Shown one piece after another: positions 42,896-51,666 of a DNA stretch of 64,000 nt. Source of the stretch: Granulosicoccus sp045106475 (lineage in GTDB: Bacteria > Pseudomonadota > Gammaproteobacteria > Granulosicoccales > Granulosicoccaceae). The stretch is taken from contig JBGCEO010000050.1 in the NCBI GenBank assembly GCA_045106475.1, positions 35,096-99,095 of the forward strand, read 5' to 3'. Made by a program: the position numbers and the translations under genes. The notes beneath the pieces are model-generated. The model was not told where the DNA came from. It worked only from the letters and a program-made list of their open reading frames with translations, and did no database searches. Each line of letters begins with the position of its first letter. The stretch's first letter is position 1.

Positions 42896-43501
42896 ATGTC
42901 CTTCGAAAGAAATTTCACTAACAGTATCGAATTTCGCGCACGCTTCGACGCAAGCTTTCAGATTGACGAAGCTGGCAGGCAGTTACTCGAAAACACGTTT
43001 AAACAGACTAGCGAAAAATCAATGCAGGAGCCCTTCTTCAGCATTCGACAAGGGGTCTGTGCGCTGGCCCGGGAATACGCCTCAGACAACTCAGTAAAGC
43101 CATACTCCTATCAGTGTCTGGCCGACAGTCATGTTTTTCTCAAAGCCTGCATAGAACAAAAAATTATTAACGAAAAATACATGACACTGACTGTTGGAGA
43201 TGTCTCCTATAAAGGTAATAAATTGTTCAATGCCTCTAGACAAACCATGGAGAGCGCGATAGCCAACGGTATTAGCACCAAAGACAAACCACTGTTTCAT
43301 GTCTGGCTTACGCTGGCTGATATGACGGTCATTGATCTGACCATCTTTAGGCAATTGGTAGGCAGAGGCTTACTACAACAAGATGATTTGGCCGAGAAGC
43401 AATTGCAAGTATGGCGTCCGGAGCGATGCGGAGACTTTGATTATCATCCCGTTCTTGTGGATGATGAATTTCTAAGTCGCCTGCAAAAACCTGTTCATTA
43501 A
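42896..43501 (+). CDS. Hypothetical protein, unknown family
   Basis: The protein is 201 residues with no recognised domain, no signal peptide and no membrane helix. It is mixed alpha/beta by composition and ends at RLQKPVH. An N-terminal arginine-rich helix (FRARFDASFQID) and a central VWLTLADMTVIDLTIFRQL that could pack as a helix are the visible features. The latter resembles the style of small enzymes that process other proteins, but I can name no family. There is no clear ribosome site before the ATG. It stands alone, convergent with the FAD-oxidase gene. Confidence 0.65.
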   Translation: MSFERNFTNSIEFRARFDASFQIDEAGRQLLENTFKQTSEKSMQEPFFSIRQGVCALAREYASDNSVKPYSYQCLADSHVFLKACIEQKIINEKYMTLTVGDVSYKGNKLFNASRQTMESAIANGISTKDKPLFHVWLTLADMTVIDLTIFRQLVGRGLLQQDDLAEKQLQVWRPERCGDFDYHPVLVDDEFLSRLQKPVH

Positions 43502-43537
43502 AAATTGAAGGAATGGGGCTGTTTCGTAACGTCAGAG

Positions 43538-44659
43538 TTACAGGAGTTGCTCTACGTATTCTGCAATTGCAAGACAAGAGGTCAATCCCGGCGACTCTAT
43601 GCCAAACAGGTTCACCATTCCCGGCATTCCATGATCCTTCTCTGACTGGATTAGAAAATCCGTATACAGATTCCCTTCCACATTGATCTTCGGGCGTATA
43701 CCTGCGTAGTCTGGCATCAGAGCATTGTCAGCCAATGCTGGCCAATACTGCCTCACGGCAGAGTAGAAGCTCTCTGATCGCGAGGGATCAACTGCGTAAT
43801 CTTCATGGTCGATAGGCTGGACATCAGGACCAAAACGCGCCTGCCCTGCCAGGTCAATGGTTATATGCACCCCCAAGCCTCCCACTTCAGGCACTGGATA
43901 GATTAGACGTGAAAACGGCGCAGGAGCGTTCAGGCTAAAATAGTTTCCCTTACTCAGAACTCTTGTCGGTCGGCAGGTGTCGGGAAGATTTTCAGCACCG
44001 GCTACCAGATCGCATGCACCTAAACCTGCCGCATTGATCAGGTAGCGAGAACTCAATAGCATCGAATCATCGCCGCCGGTTTGTACTACATAACCATAGC
44101 GTTGGTTTTCATTGCTTAGTTTTTGGGGCGAAAAAGAATCTACCGGGGTGCGCGTTGCCAGCACCGCGCCATGGTTTTCAGCATCACCCAACAGGCTGAG
44201 CATCAGACCGTGGCTATCAATGATGCCGGTAGAGGGCGAATGCAGGGCCGCCAGGCAGCGCAGCTGAGGCTCGATTGCTGTTGCCTCAGTTTCTGATAAC
44301 AGCGTTAAATCCTCAACACCGTTGTTCAAAGCTTTACCCTGAATGGAAGCCAGCTCTGCCAGTTGCGACTCGTTGGTGGCAACAATCAATTTTCCGCATT
44401 GTCGATGATTTACATAGCGCTGCTCACAGTAGCGATAGAGCAGTTGCTTACCCGCAACGCACATTCGCGCTTTCAAACTACCTTTGGGGTAGTAGATTCC
44501 TGCGTGTATGACCTCTGAATTTCGTGCACTGGTACCGTTGCCTATTCCGGCCTCTCGCTCCAGTATCAATACCTCACGGCCAGCTTGAGCAAGCCTGGCA
44601 GCGATGGCAAGGCCAACCACGCCAGCACCTATCACAATGCATTCGCAATCAGTACTCAC
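43538..44659 (-). CDS. FAD-dependent oxidoreductase, LhgO-like
   Basis: The protein is 373 residues. It has a DAO-fold dinucleotide site (IVIGAGVVGLAIAARLA), SARNSEVIHAGIYYPKGSLKA and a C-terminal GIESPGLTSCLAIAEYV. The overall layout is that of the L-2-hydroxyglutarate dehydrogenase/oxidase branch. The substrate is likely a 2-hydroxy or amino acid. The start is GTG 44659, overlapping the TGA of the glycosyltransferase gene (GTGA), so it is the last of a coupled operon of glycan genes, an odd place for this enzyme. Confidence 0.85.
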   Translation of the reverse strand: MSTDCECIVIGAGVVGLAIAARLAQAGREVLILEREAGIGNGTSARNSEVIHAGIYYPKGSLKARMCVAGKQLLYRYCEQRYVNHRQCGKLIVATNESQLAELASIQGKALNNGVEDLTLLSETEATAIEPQLRCLAALHSPSTGIIDSHGLMLSLLGDAENHGAVLATRTPVDSFSPQKLSNENQRYGYVVQTGGDDSMLLSSRYLINAAGLGACDLVAGAENLPDTCRPTRVLSKGNYFSLNAPAPFSRLIYPVPEVGGLGVHITIDLAGQARFGPDVQPIDHEDYAVDPSRSESFYSAVRQYWPALADNALMPDYAGIRPKINVEGNLYTDFLIQSEKDHGMPGMVNLFGIESPGLTSCLAIAEYVEQLL

Positions 44660-45582
44660 TGCTCGTCAGCGACGATTTGCCAGCCCGCCTTGCGGTAGGC
44701 ATTGACCATGTCATCACGCACCGTGTGATGTCCTTCGGATTTGAATGTTGCACTGCTGGTACGTCCCACCATCTTGCCAAAATCCGGTCGACAACTCCAC
44801 ACAGATTCATCATCTGCCGGGTGCGGTGGCACGAAGGTGCCGATGCCTGCATGCTTCCAGGCCATACAACTTAAATGTATGTCTTCACCATTTTCCCAGG
44901 ACAAAGGTTGCTCCCGCCACATATGTTGCAAGTGTTCTTTCTTGAAAAACCAGGCATGCCCCACAAGATCAACTCGCGTGGCAGTTGCATGATGATGACC
45001 ATTCCAACCCACCTTGTTTTTTGATGAATAGCCACCTTCGCCGGGCAGCAAAACACCTGATCCTCCTAGAATCCCATCAAGACCGGTAGCGTAGGTATCC
45101 AGACAACTGCGTAACCAGTTGGGCTGCGGGAGTATGTCGTCGTCAAACAAGCAGACGTGAGGCGTTCGTACCAGATTGGCTATGGCAAATCGCCCCCAGA
45201 ACTTCCAGTTAGAGTTGGAAACAATCACCCGATCTACGAGTTCGGATACGTCTTCAAGCGGCACGTCGCTGTCATTGCACCACACCCAGATTTCGGATGG
45301 CGGCACGCTCTGCTCACGCAAGGCCTGCACTTGTGCCGATAGATACTGGCCACGTTTGTAAACAGTCAGTATTGCAGTGATGCCAGCTTCGCGAGTGTCG
45401 CCGATCTCCGTACCCGATTGCTTAAATGCAAAGGTAGGCGCTGCTGCCTTGCGCTGTTTTAACAACGCTGGTAAACGAACTGTCCACCAGGCACGAATTC
45501 TCGTATTCCACCACCAGCGAATGCCTTCGACAGGTGTGCGCTTGGCACGGCGCGCCCGGTCAATGCGTTTATTGGACGTCAT
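44656..45582 (-). CDS. Glycosyltransferase family 2 protein
   Basis: The protein is 308 residues. The GT-A fold shows ITAILTVYKRGQYLSAQVQAL at the start, and an acidic CLFDDDILPQP (DxD-type metal/nucleotide-sugar site). Downstream, ENGEDIHLSC lies where the catalytic acidic loop is expected. A basic N-terminus (about 25 residues) precedes the domain; there is no membrane helix. The ATG overlaps the preceding gene by four bases. It probably acts on a surface or storage glycan with the next glycosyltransferase. Confidence 0.85.
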   Translation of the reverse strand: MTSNKRIDRARRAKRTPVEGIRWWWNTRIRAWWTVRLPALLKQRKAAAPTFAFKQSGTEIGDTREAGITAILTVYKRGQYLSAQVQALREQSVPPSEIWVWCNDSDVPLEDVSELVDRVIVSNSNWKFWGRFAIANLVRTPHVCLFDDDILPQPNWLRSCLDTYATGLDGILGGSGVLLPGEGGYSSKNKVGWNGHHHATATRVDLVGHAWFFKKEHLQHMWREQPLSWENGEDIHLSCMAWKHAGIGTFVPPHPADDESVWSCRPDFGKMVGRTSSATFKSEGHHTVRDDMVNAYRKAGWQIVADEQ

Positions 45583-46478
45583 GCGTCTGGCTCACGAGTA
45601 GTATCAGTTGCGCGGCGTATACCTCCGCGTATTTTCCCAAGCTTCGAACCCTTGGCATAACGCCCCTTCTCAGCATGTCTGATGCGGTACAAATTTTTGA
45701 TATCAACCGGCTCGCCTTCATAATCAATCAAACGACGAAACACGGTATCTTCATAGGTTTTACGCCAGGTATTCGTTGGCTGCTGATACAACTTGATGCT
45801 GCCACAGTAGCCTGCACTGCGCGCAACATCGCCATGCACAATCTGAAAAGCACCCTTCGCCTTACTGATAGCATTAGGTTTGAACAAACTGGTATCGACA
45901 TCAATAGTGCCACCATCATCCACAGTCTGGTTTAACATCGGATGATCGCTGGGGAGTAGATCGGTAATACCCTCTTGGTTCGGAAACACCAACCCCGTTC
46001 GTTTATTAGCAACCGCTTTTGCGACCGAATCAAGACAGCCTTCATGAAAGATAAGGTCGCAATCGGCAAACCACAGCCAATCAGCACCGCTGCTTTTTGC
46101 TGCACGGTGTCGACCAATCGCGCGCCGGAATAATTCTGCCTTGGGCAGTACCTGCCAATCCCAGACGACATTAGGTATATCGATGGCAGAGAATTGTTCG
46201 ATCAACTGACACATAGCTGTATCTTCTGCGGCATAAAAAAGCGTGTAAGTTACGTTGCAATCTTGTGGCGGATAATTAACCAAAGAGCTTAGCTGGAACA
46301 GGGACAAGTGCGCGTATTGCCAGCAATGACTAACAATTTGAAGCTGTAGCTTTGTGTTGGGCAGACTGAGTTGATCAGGTCTTGGGGCCACTGGTGCAAA
46401 CCACGACAAAGGTAAAACCGAACCTACAACACGGTTATAGAACTGATTTTGCACCCAGACAGCGAGGTCGCTACTCAT
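45579..46478 (-). CDS. Putative glycosyltransferase (GT-A like)
   Basis: The protein is 299 residues. The N-terminal half has an LQIVSHCWQYAHLSLFQLSS opening typical of GT-A enzymes, and WLWFADCDLIF at about residues 133-143 carries the acidic metal-site motif. The C-terminus is basic. It overlaps the TPR gene start and the GT2 gene, both by four bases. The acceptor is unknown; the sequence is less standard than the GT2 neighbour, so a DUF-type transferase is also possible. Confidence 0.65.
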   Translation of the reverse strand: MSSDLAVWVQNQFYNRVVGSVLPLSWFAPVAPRPDQLSLPNTKLQLQIVSHCWQYAHLSLFQLSSLVNYPPQDCNVTYTLFYAAEDTAMCQLIEQFSAIDIPNVVWDWQVLPKAELFRRAIGRHRAAKSSGADWLWFADCDLIFHEGCLDSVAKAVANKRTGLVFPNQEGITDLLPSDHPMLNQTVDDGGTIDVDTSLFKPNAISKAKGAFQIVHGDVARSAGYCGSIKLYQQPTNTWRKTYEDTVFRRLIDYEGEPVDIKNLYRIRHAEKGRYAKGSKLGKIRGGIRRATDTTREPDA

Positions 46479-46819
46479 GCAGTTGGATCCCGCGATTCAG
46501 CGTCTAGCGCTTTCATAACACGCTTTCTGAAAACACCAATTTCCTTAGCCGTTTGCTTGTCACCATTTGCTTCGGCAACTCGCTCGCCTTCATCGAAGGC
46601 TTCTCTGGCTTCATTGAGTTGTTCGTTAGCAGCCAGCGCTCTGCCCAGCACACGCCAGGCAGCGGAGTAGTCAGGTTTGAGCTTTACCGCTTCACGCAGA
46701 TGAGTGATAGCGGCTGGATACTGTTTGTCTGCAAAATACGCATTGCCCAGAGTAAAGCGCAACATTTCGCTATCCTGGCCGCGTGCAAGCATTGCTTCAA
46801 AGGTATCAATCTGGCTCAT
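46475..46819 (-). CDS. Small TPR-repeat protein
   Basis: The protein is 114 residues. About three TPR-like helix pairs are visible, the clearest being AAITHLREAVKLKPDYSAAWRVLG and ANEQLNEAREAFDEGE, giving a small solvent-exposed adaptor. There is no signal or membrane segment. It overlaps the following glycosyltransferase by four bases and is likely a scaffold or chaperone for that operon's enzymes (inference). Confidence 0.8.
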   Translation of the reverse strand: MSQIDTFEAMLARGQDSEMLRFTLGNAYFADKQYPAAITHLREAVKLKPDYSAAWRVLGRALAANEQLNEAREAFDEGERVAEANGDKQTAKEIGVFRKRVMKALDAESRDPTA

Positions 46820-46835
46820 TGTGTTTTACACCATA

Positions 46836-47432
46836 CTAGGCATCAATTGCCGATGCTGATCGTCGTGCAACGAGTCTTGCTTCGGCCTTACCATGTGCAT
46901 CGGGTTCAGGTTCGTGATATTCCAGAATATCAAGTTCACTGAACAAGCTTAGCAATTCATTTGGCTTCAACAGATAATCTGGATTGGACAAACCATGAGT
47001 AAAGGTCTGATAGAACAAGGTACCACCAGGTTTTAATGCAGCAGCTATGGCGGAACAGATGCCTCTATCCAAAAACCTCGAGACAACGATAACATCAAAA
47101 CTGTCAACCTCGGGCGGGTATGCCGAGATGTCCCGCACCGCAATCTCATGCAACAAGCAAGGCTCTCTCGAACGGATCTCTTCGATGACCGTTTCGCTTA
47201 TATCCCAGACGCTCACTTGATAGCCGCGTTGCGCCAGCCAATGTCCATTACTAGCGCGGCCACAGGCCAGATCCAATGCACTCGGTAACGACGCAGCAAC
47301 AACTTCGACTTTACTTTTATCTATTTCCGCTAACCAGCGCTCACCCTGACTCAGCACCTGCGCGGGTGCTGGAACAGGTTCACCCGAGTACGCGTAACGA
47401 ACATTCCATTTACTGGCTATCGGATTTTTCAT
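46836..47432 (-). CDS. SAM-dependent methyltransferase (TehB-like)
   Basis: The protein is 198 residues, a class I Rossmann methyltransferase. Motif I is ALDLACGRASNGHWLAQRG; YQVSVWDIS follows as the acidic SAM-binding strand; FDVIVVSRFL is the post-motif II region. It resembles TehB/thiopurine-type small methyltransferases. It lies 16 bases upstream of the TPR gene and four bases after trkH, so it may link both groups. The substrate is unknown. Confidence 0.83.
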   Translation of the reverse strand: MKNPIASKWNVRYAYSGEPVPAPAQVLSQGERWLAEIDKSKVEVVAASLPSALDLACGRASNGHWLAQRGYQVSVWDISETVIEEIRSREPCLLHEIAVRDISAYPPEVDSFDVIVVSRFLDRGICSAIAAALKPGGTLFYQTFTHGLSNPDYLLKPNELLSLFSELDILEYHEPEPDAHGKAEARLVARRSASAIDA

Positions 47433-47436
47433 TGCA

Positions 47437-48903
47437 TTACTGTCGCCAAAACGCCGGCGTAAACAAAATCAATAGCGTAAAGATCTCCAGGCGACCGAAC
47501 AACATCGCGATACTTAGCACCGATAATGAAAAATCGCCCAGGCTCGAGTAATTGGCTGACACAATGCCGAGACCCGGACCGAGATTGTTCAAGCAAGCGA
47601 CCACTGCAGAAAAAGCACTCACCTGGTCGAGACCGGCAGCCATCAATAACAGCAGCATTACCGATAAGATGGCCAGATAACTGGCAAAGAAACCCCATAC
47701 AACATCGATCATGCGATTGGACATAGTCTGCTTGCCCACCTTAACCATGATAGTGGCATGGGGATGTAGCAATCGACGCATCTCCCGCTGCCCCTGCTTG
47801 AACAACAGCAATACGCGTATGACCTTCATACCGCCACCGGTTGAGCCGGTACAGCCTCCCGCAAAGCTTGCGAACAACAAGAGTATGGGTAGGAATCCCG
47901 GCCAGTTGAAATACTCTTCTGATGTAAAACCGGTGGTCGTACCAATGGAGACAACGTGGAATAAACCATCAAGCAGAGAGTCTTTCCATGCGGAGGTATC
48001 ACTCATGTACAAATAGGTACTGGTGATTATTGTCAGAACAACGGCAATCCAGATGTAGGTACGAAACTCTTCATCACGCCAATAGTGTGAGAAAGTAAAG
48101 CCTCTTGCGGCGGTAAAATGTAGCGCAAAATTAACCCCGGATATCAGCATGAACACGACAGCGACCATTTCGATCAAAGCACTATCGAAATAACCGATAC
48201 TGGCATCGTGTGTGGAGAACCCACCAATGGCAACAGTGGAAAAACTATGTCCCAGTGCATCAAAACCTGACATGCCGGCGGCCCAATAAGCCAGTGCGCA
48301 AGTAATCGTTAGTCCCAGGTATATGTACCACAATGCCTTAGCTGTACCGGCTATTCGGGGCGTTAGTTTGTCTTTACTGATGCCAGGAGTCTCAGCGCGA
48401 AACAATTGCTGCCCACCAATACCCAGCATAGGTAATACAGCTATGGCCAGCACGATTATTCCCATTCCGCCAAGCCATTGCATTTGTTGTCGATAGAACA
48501 GAATCGAACGCGGCAACAGATCAAGCCCGACGATAATGGTTGCACCCGTTGTGGTCAGCCCCGACATGGATTCGAATATGGCACCGGCCAGGGACATATC
48601 CAGAGGGCCATACAGATAGAACGGCAGGCCACCGAATGAGCCTAGTACCGCCCAGAACAGCACAACCACTAAAAAGCCATCACGCAACCTCAACTGCCCG
48701 ACATGATCTTTTACGGGGACAAACAAGAGCAGACCGACAACGATAGTCGACACAAATGCACCGATAAAGGGTGAAACTGAATTCCAGGGGTCGCCATAGA
48801 TCAAACCCACCATGATAGGTGTCAACATGGTGATACTGAACAAGGTCAGCAGGATGCCGACAACCCGTTGCACCACGCGAATCTGTATAGGGATTGCCGA
48901 CAC
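47437..48903 (-). CDS. trkH: Trk potassium uptake channel subunit TrkH
   Basis: The protein is 488 residues with about ten membrane helices and four P-loop filter segments typical of TrkH: for example SGLTTTGAT, GGFSTHDAS, GTTTGFTS and NNLGPGLG. TrkH is the K+ channel subunit gated by TrkA. The start is GTG 48903. It follows trkA directly; together they form the K+ uptake system, with the NtrYX two-component pair upstream. Confidence 0.95.
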   Translation of the reverse strand: MSAIPIQIRVVQRVVGILLTLFSITMLTPIMVGLIYGDPWNSVSPFIGAFVSTIVVGLLLFVPVKDHVGQLRLRDGFLVVVLFWAVLGSFGGLPFYLYGPLDMSLAGAIFESMSGLTTTGATIIVGLDLLPRSILFYRQQMQWLGGMGIIVLAIAVLPMLGIGGQQLFRAETPGISKDKLTPRIAGTAKALWYIYLGLTITCALAYWAAGMSGFDALGHSFSTVAIGGFSTHDASIGYFDSALIEMVAVVFMLISGVNFALHFTAARGFTFSHYWRDEEFRTYIWIAVVLTIITSTYLYMSDTSAWKDSLLDGLFHVVSIGTTTGFTSEEYFNWPGFLPILLLFASFAGGCTGSTGGGMKVIRVLLLFKQGQREMRRLLHPHATIMVKVGKQTMSNRMIDVVWGFFASYLAILSVMLLLLMAAGLDQVSAFSAVVACLNNLGPGLGIVSANYSSLGDFSLSVLSIAMLFGRLEIFTLLILFTPAFWRQ

Positions 48904-48915
48904 GTAACCGTCCGC

Positions 48916-50289
48916 TTAAACGAAGGTCACACCGACCTGGAACAATTTCTCCACGTCGGCGATCTGCTGCTTGTTGGTGATCAATACAATCAAGTGGTCT
49001 TCTGACTCAACAATCAGGTCGTGGTGCGCCACCAGCACCTCATCACCACGTACCACAACACCGATACTGGCGCTACTGGGCAAGGTGATCTCACTGATCA
49101 TACGCCCCACCAGAACGGAGGTTTCTCGATCACCATGAGCAACACCCTCTAAGGCTTCAGCCGAACCACGACGTAGTGAATGCACAGCTACCACATCACC
49201 TCTTCGTATCAGAGTGAGTAAAGCGCCAATGGTAATTTGCTGGGGCGAGATTGCGACATCGATAATATCTCTTTCAACCAGATCGACATAAGCCGGACGA
49301 TTAATAAGCGACATGATCTTGCGCGCACCCATTCGCTTAGCCAACATGGCAGAGAGAATATTGGCCTCATCATCGTTAGTCAGAGCACAAAAAACATCCA
49401 TCTCTTGAATATTCTCATTGATCAGCATCTCCTGATTCGCTGCATCGCCATGCAACACCATTGCGCTGTTAAGCGTAGATGCAAGAACATCAGCCCGCTC
49501 ACCATTGGCCTCAATGATTTTTACCCGGTACAAGCGCTCAAGCTTACGAGCGAGCAGAAGTCCAATATTGCCGCCCCCGGCGATCATGATACGTTTGCAG
49601 GGCACATCATCATGATGAAACAAGGCCATCACCTGAGCCGTATCGGCACGCTTGCCGACAAAGAACACGATGTCTTCTTCTTTTATCTGCGTGTCGCCTT
49701 TCGGGATGATTACATCATCACCACGATAGACAGCGACTAGCCGCGTATCAATTTCATCGAGCAGCTGAGGCATTCGTGCTACCGATAATCCAGCCATTGG
49801 AGCACCCTTCTGCACTTCTATGCCCACAAGCCTTACACGTCCATGAGCGAAATCGACAACCTGAATTGCACCAGGATGTTCAATGATCCGTTGAATATGC
49901 TCAGTGATCAACTGCTCCGGGCTGATAATGACATCAATAGGTATGTTGTCATTATCAAACAGATTTATTTCCCGCATGTATTCCATTGATCTAATGCGAG
50001 CAATTTTTGAAGGGGTGCGGTAAAGGGTGTAGGCAATCTGTATTGCAACGATATTGGTTTCGTCAGAGTCAGTGGCCGCGATGATCATGTCAGCATCTTC
50101 TGCACCGGCGGTTCGTAACACCTCTGGATAGGATGCCTGGCCATTAACCGTGCGAAGATCCGACGTGTTTTCCAATTCCTGCAAGATCGCAGAGTTGGTA
50201 TCGACCACCGTCACTTCATTGTCTTCCAGCGCAAGGCTGCGGGCAACGGTCAGGCCAACCTGGCCTGCACCCAGAACTATGATTTTCAT
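48916..50289 (-). CDS. trkA: Trk system K+ uptake regulator TrkA
   Basis: The protein is 457 residues with two RCK_N/RCK_C pairs. IIVLGAGQVGLTVARSLA and the second IMIAGGGNIGLLLARKLE are the two nucleotide-binding Rossmann motifs. It gates TrkH in response to NAD(H)/ATP. The ATG at 50289 lies twelve bases after the stop of the NtrX-like gene, and trkH follows by twelve bases. Confidence 0.95.
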   Translation of the reverse strand: MKIIVLGAGQVGLTVARSLALEDNEVTVVDTNSAILQELENTSDLRTVNGQASYPEVLRTAGAEDADMIIAATDSDETNIVAIQIAYTLYRTPSKIARIRSMEYMREINLFDNDNIPIDVIISPEQLITEHIQRIIEHPGAIQVVDFAHGRVRLVGIEVQKGAPMAGLSVARMPQLLDEIDTRLVAVYRGDDVIIPKGDTQIKEEDIVFFVGKRADTAQVMALFHHDDVPCKRIMIAGGGNIGLLLARKLERLYRVKIIEANGERADVLASTLNSAMVLHGDAANQEMLINENIQEMDVFCALTNDDEANILSAMLAKRMGARKIMSLINRPAYVDLVERDIIDVAISPQQITIGALLTLIRRGDVVAVHSLRRGSAEALEGVAHGDRETSVLVGRMISEITLPSSASIGVVVRGDEVLVAHHDLIVESEDHLIVLITNKQQIADVEKLFQVGVTFV

Positions 50290-50301
50290 GTGTTGCCTGC
50301 G

Positions 50302-51666
50302 TTATTCACGTACTTTGTCCAGATCGATATCGAGGCTGCGTAACTTGCGATACAAGTGCGTTCGCTCCATGCCAACATGCTTTGCCAGATCACCGATGTT
50401 GCCCTGCGTTTCGTTAAGGCAACGCAAGAGGTATTGGCGTTCAAAATCAGCTCTCGCCTCACGCAGTGGCAGGTCATGCCTTAAAGCCAGTGTTGTGTCA
50501 TTGCTTACAACCACACCCAGTACCCGATTAATCTCTGCAACATCGATCTCGGAGGGCCCACCCAGCAACAGAACCCGTTGCACCAGATTTTTGAGTTCAA
50601 GCAGATTGCCAGGCCAGTCCAGATTACGTAGCCTGTTCTGGGCCGCAACCGTAAAGTGTCGGTAAGCCAGTCCTTCTTCTTCGACATGCCAATCAACAAA
50701 ACCCTCTAGCAATGCAGGAATATCTTCGGGATGATCTCGCAGTGGTTTGATAAAGATCGATTCAACACTTAAGAGCCTGGCAAGAGCTGCATCGAGAATG
50801 CCCTGTTTAACCGCCATCGAAAGATCACTGCGCGAAGAAGCGATTAAGCGACAGCGAAAAGGCACACGAGTGTTACCGCCAATACGCATAAAACCTTGTT
50901 GCTCCATGGCTTGTCGCAAACATTGCTGAGCACTGGGAGGCAACAATTCAATATCAGTTAGAAACAAGGTGCCACCTGCAGCAGACTCAAGAAAGCCCAT
51001 ACTCACGGCTCCACTGGATTCGTCTCCATACAATTCACGATGAGCATTGATAGCCGATAGCGTGTCACATCGGAGTTGAATGAATCGACCGTTTAATTCG
51101 GGGGTTCGGTCGTGTATATATTGTGAAAATAACACTCGACCACTGCCTGCCTCGCCAATCAACAGTAGAGAGTCTGTACGTGCTGCCTGCTGTGTAATCT
51201 GCTCGCGTAATGATTTGACGTATTCGCTGACACCCAGAGTCAATGGCAGGCGTCGTGGCGCTACAGTTGTATTTTTCGATTCGGCATCATTGGGCACCCC
51301 TTCGGTTAATGCCTTTTCAACAGTCAGCAAGAGCTTCGCTAGTGAAACCGGTTTTTCAATAAAATCCACTGCACCATGTCGCGTGGCTTCGACGGCGGTT
51401 TCAACCGTACCGTGTCCCGAGATCATGATCACCGGAAAGCTCAAAACACCCGAACTCTTCCAGGATTTGAGCAGCGTAACGCCATCCATATCCGGCATCC
51501 AGATATCCAGAAGCACCAGATCAGGTTTTGATTCCTCGACAAAGGCCTGAGCAGCAGAGGCTGTTTCAGCCGTGGAAACAACATAGCCCTCATCTTCCAG
51601 AATCTCCTGCAACAGGCTTCTGATATCGGGTTCATCATCAACGACCAGTACGGCGCGCTCGCTCAT
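50302..51666 (-). CDS. NtrX-like response regulator with degenerate AAA+ domain
   Basis: The protein is 454 residues. The receiver is canonical: D10-D11, phospho-acceptor D54, S83, K105. The Fis-type helix-turn-helix at the end (about residues 405-450, IGDLAKHVGMERTHLYRKL) is also intact. The AAA+ domain is not: Walker A reads GEAGSGRV (171-178) with Arg177 for Lys; the GAFTGA loop that contacts sigma-54 is missing between residues 214 and 231; and Walker B is LTDI instead of LDEI. ATP hydrolysis and sigma-54 activation are therefore unlikely. It probably acts as a sigma-70-type regulator under NtrY. Confidence 0.85.
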   Translation of the reverse strand: MSERAVLVVDDEPDIRSLLQEILEDEGYVVSTAETASAAQAFVEESKPDLVLLDIWMPDMDGVTLLKSWKSSGVLSFPVIMISGHGTVETAVEATRHGAVDFIEKPVSLAKLLLTVEKALTEGVPNDAESKNTTVAPRRLPLTLGVSEYVKSLREQITQQAARTDSLLLIGEAGSGRVLFSQYIHDRTPELNGRFIQLRCDTLSAINAHRELYGDESSGAVSMGFLESAAGGTLFLTDIELLPPSAQQCLRQAMEQQGFMRIGGNTRVPFRCRLIASSRSDLSMAVKQGILDAALARLLSVESIFIKPLRDHPEDIPALLEGFVDWHVEEEGLAYRHFTVAAQNRLRNLDWPGNLLELKNLVQRVLLLGGPSEIDVAEINRVLGVVVSNDTTLALRHDLPLREARADFERQYLLRCLNETQGNIGDLAKHVGMERTHLYRKLRSLDIDLDKVRE

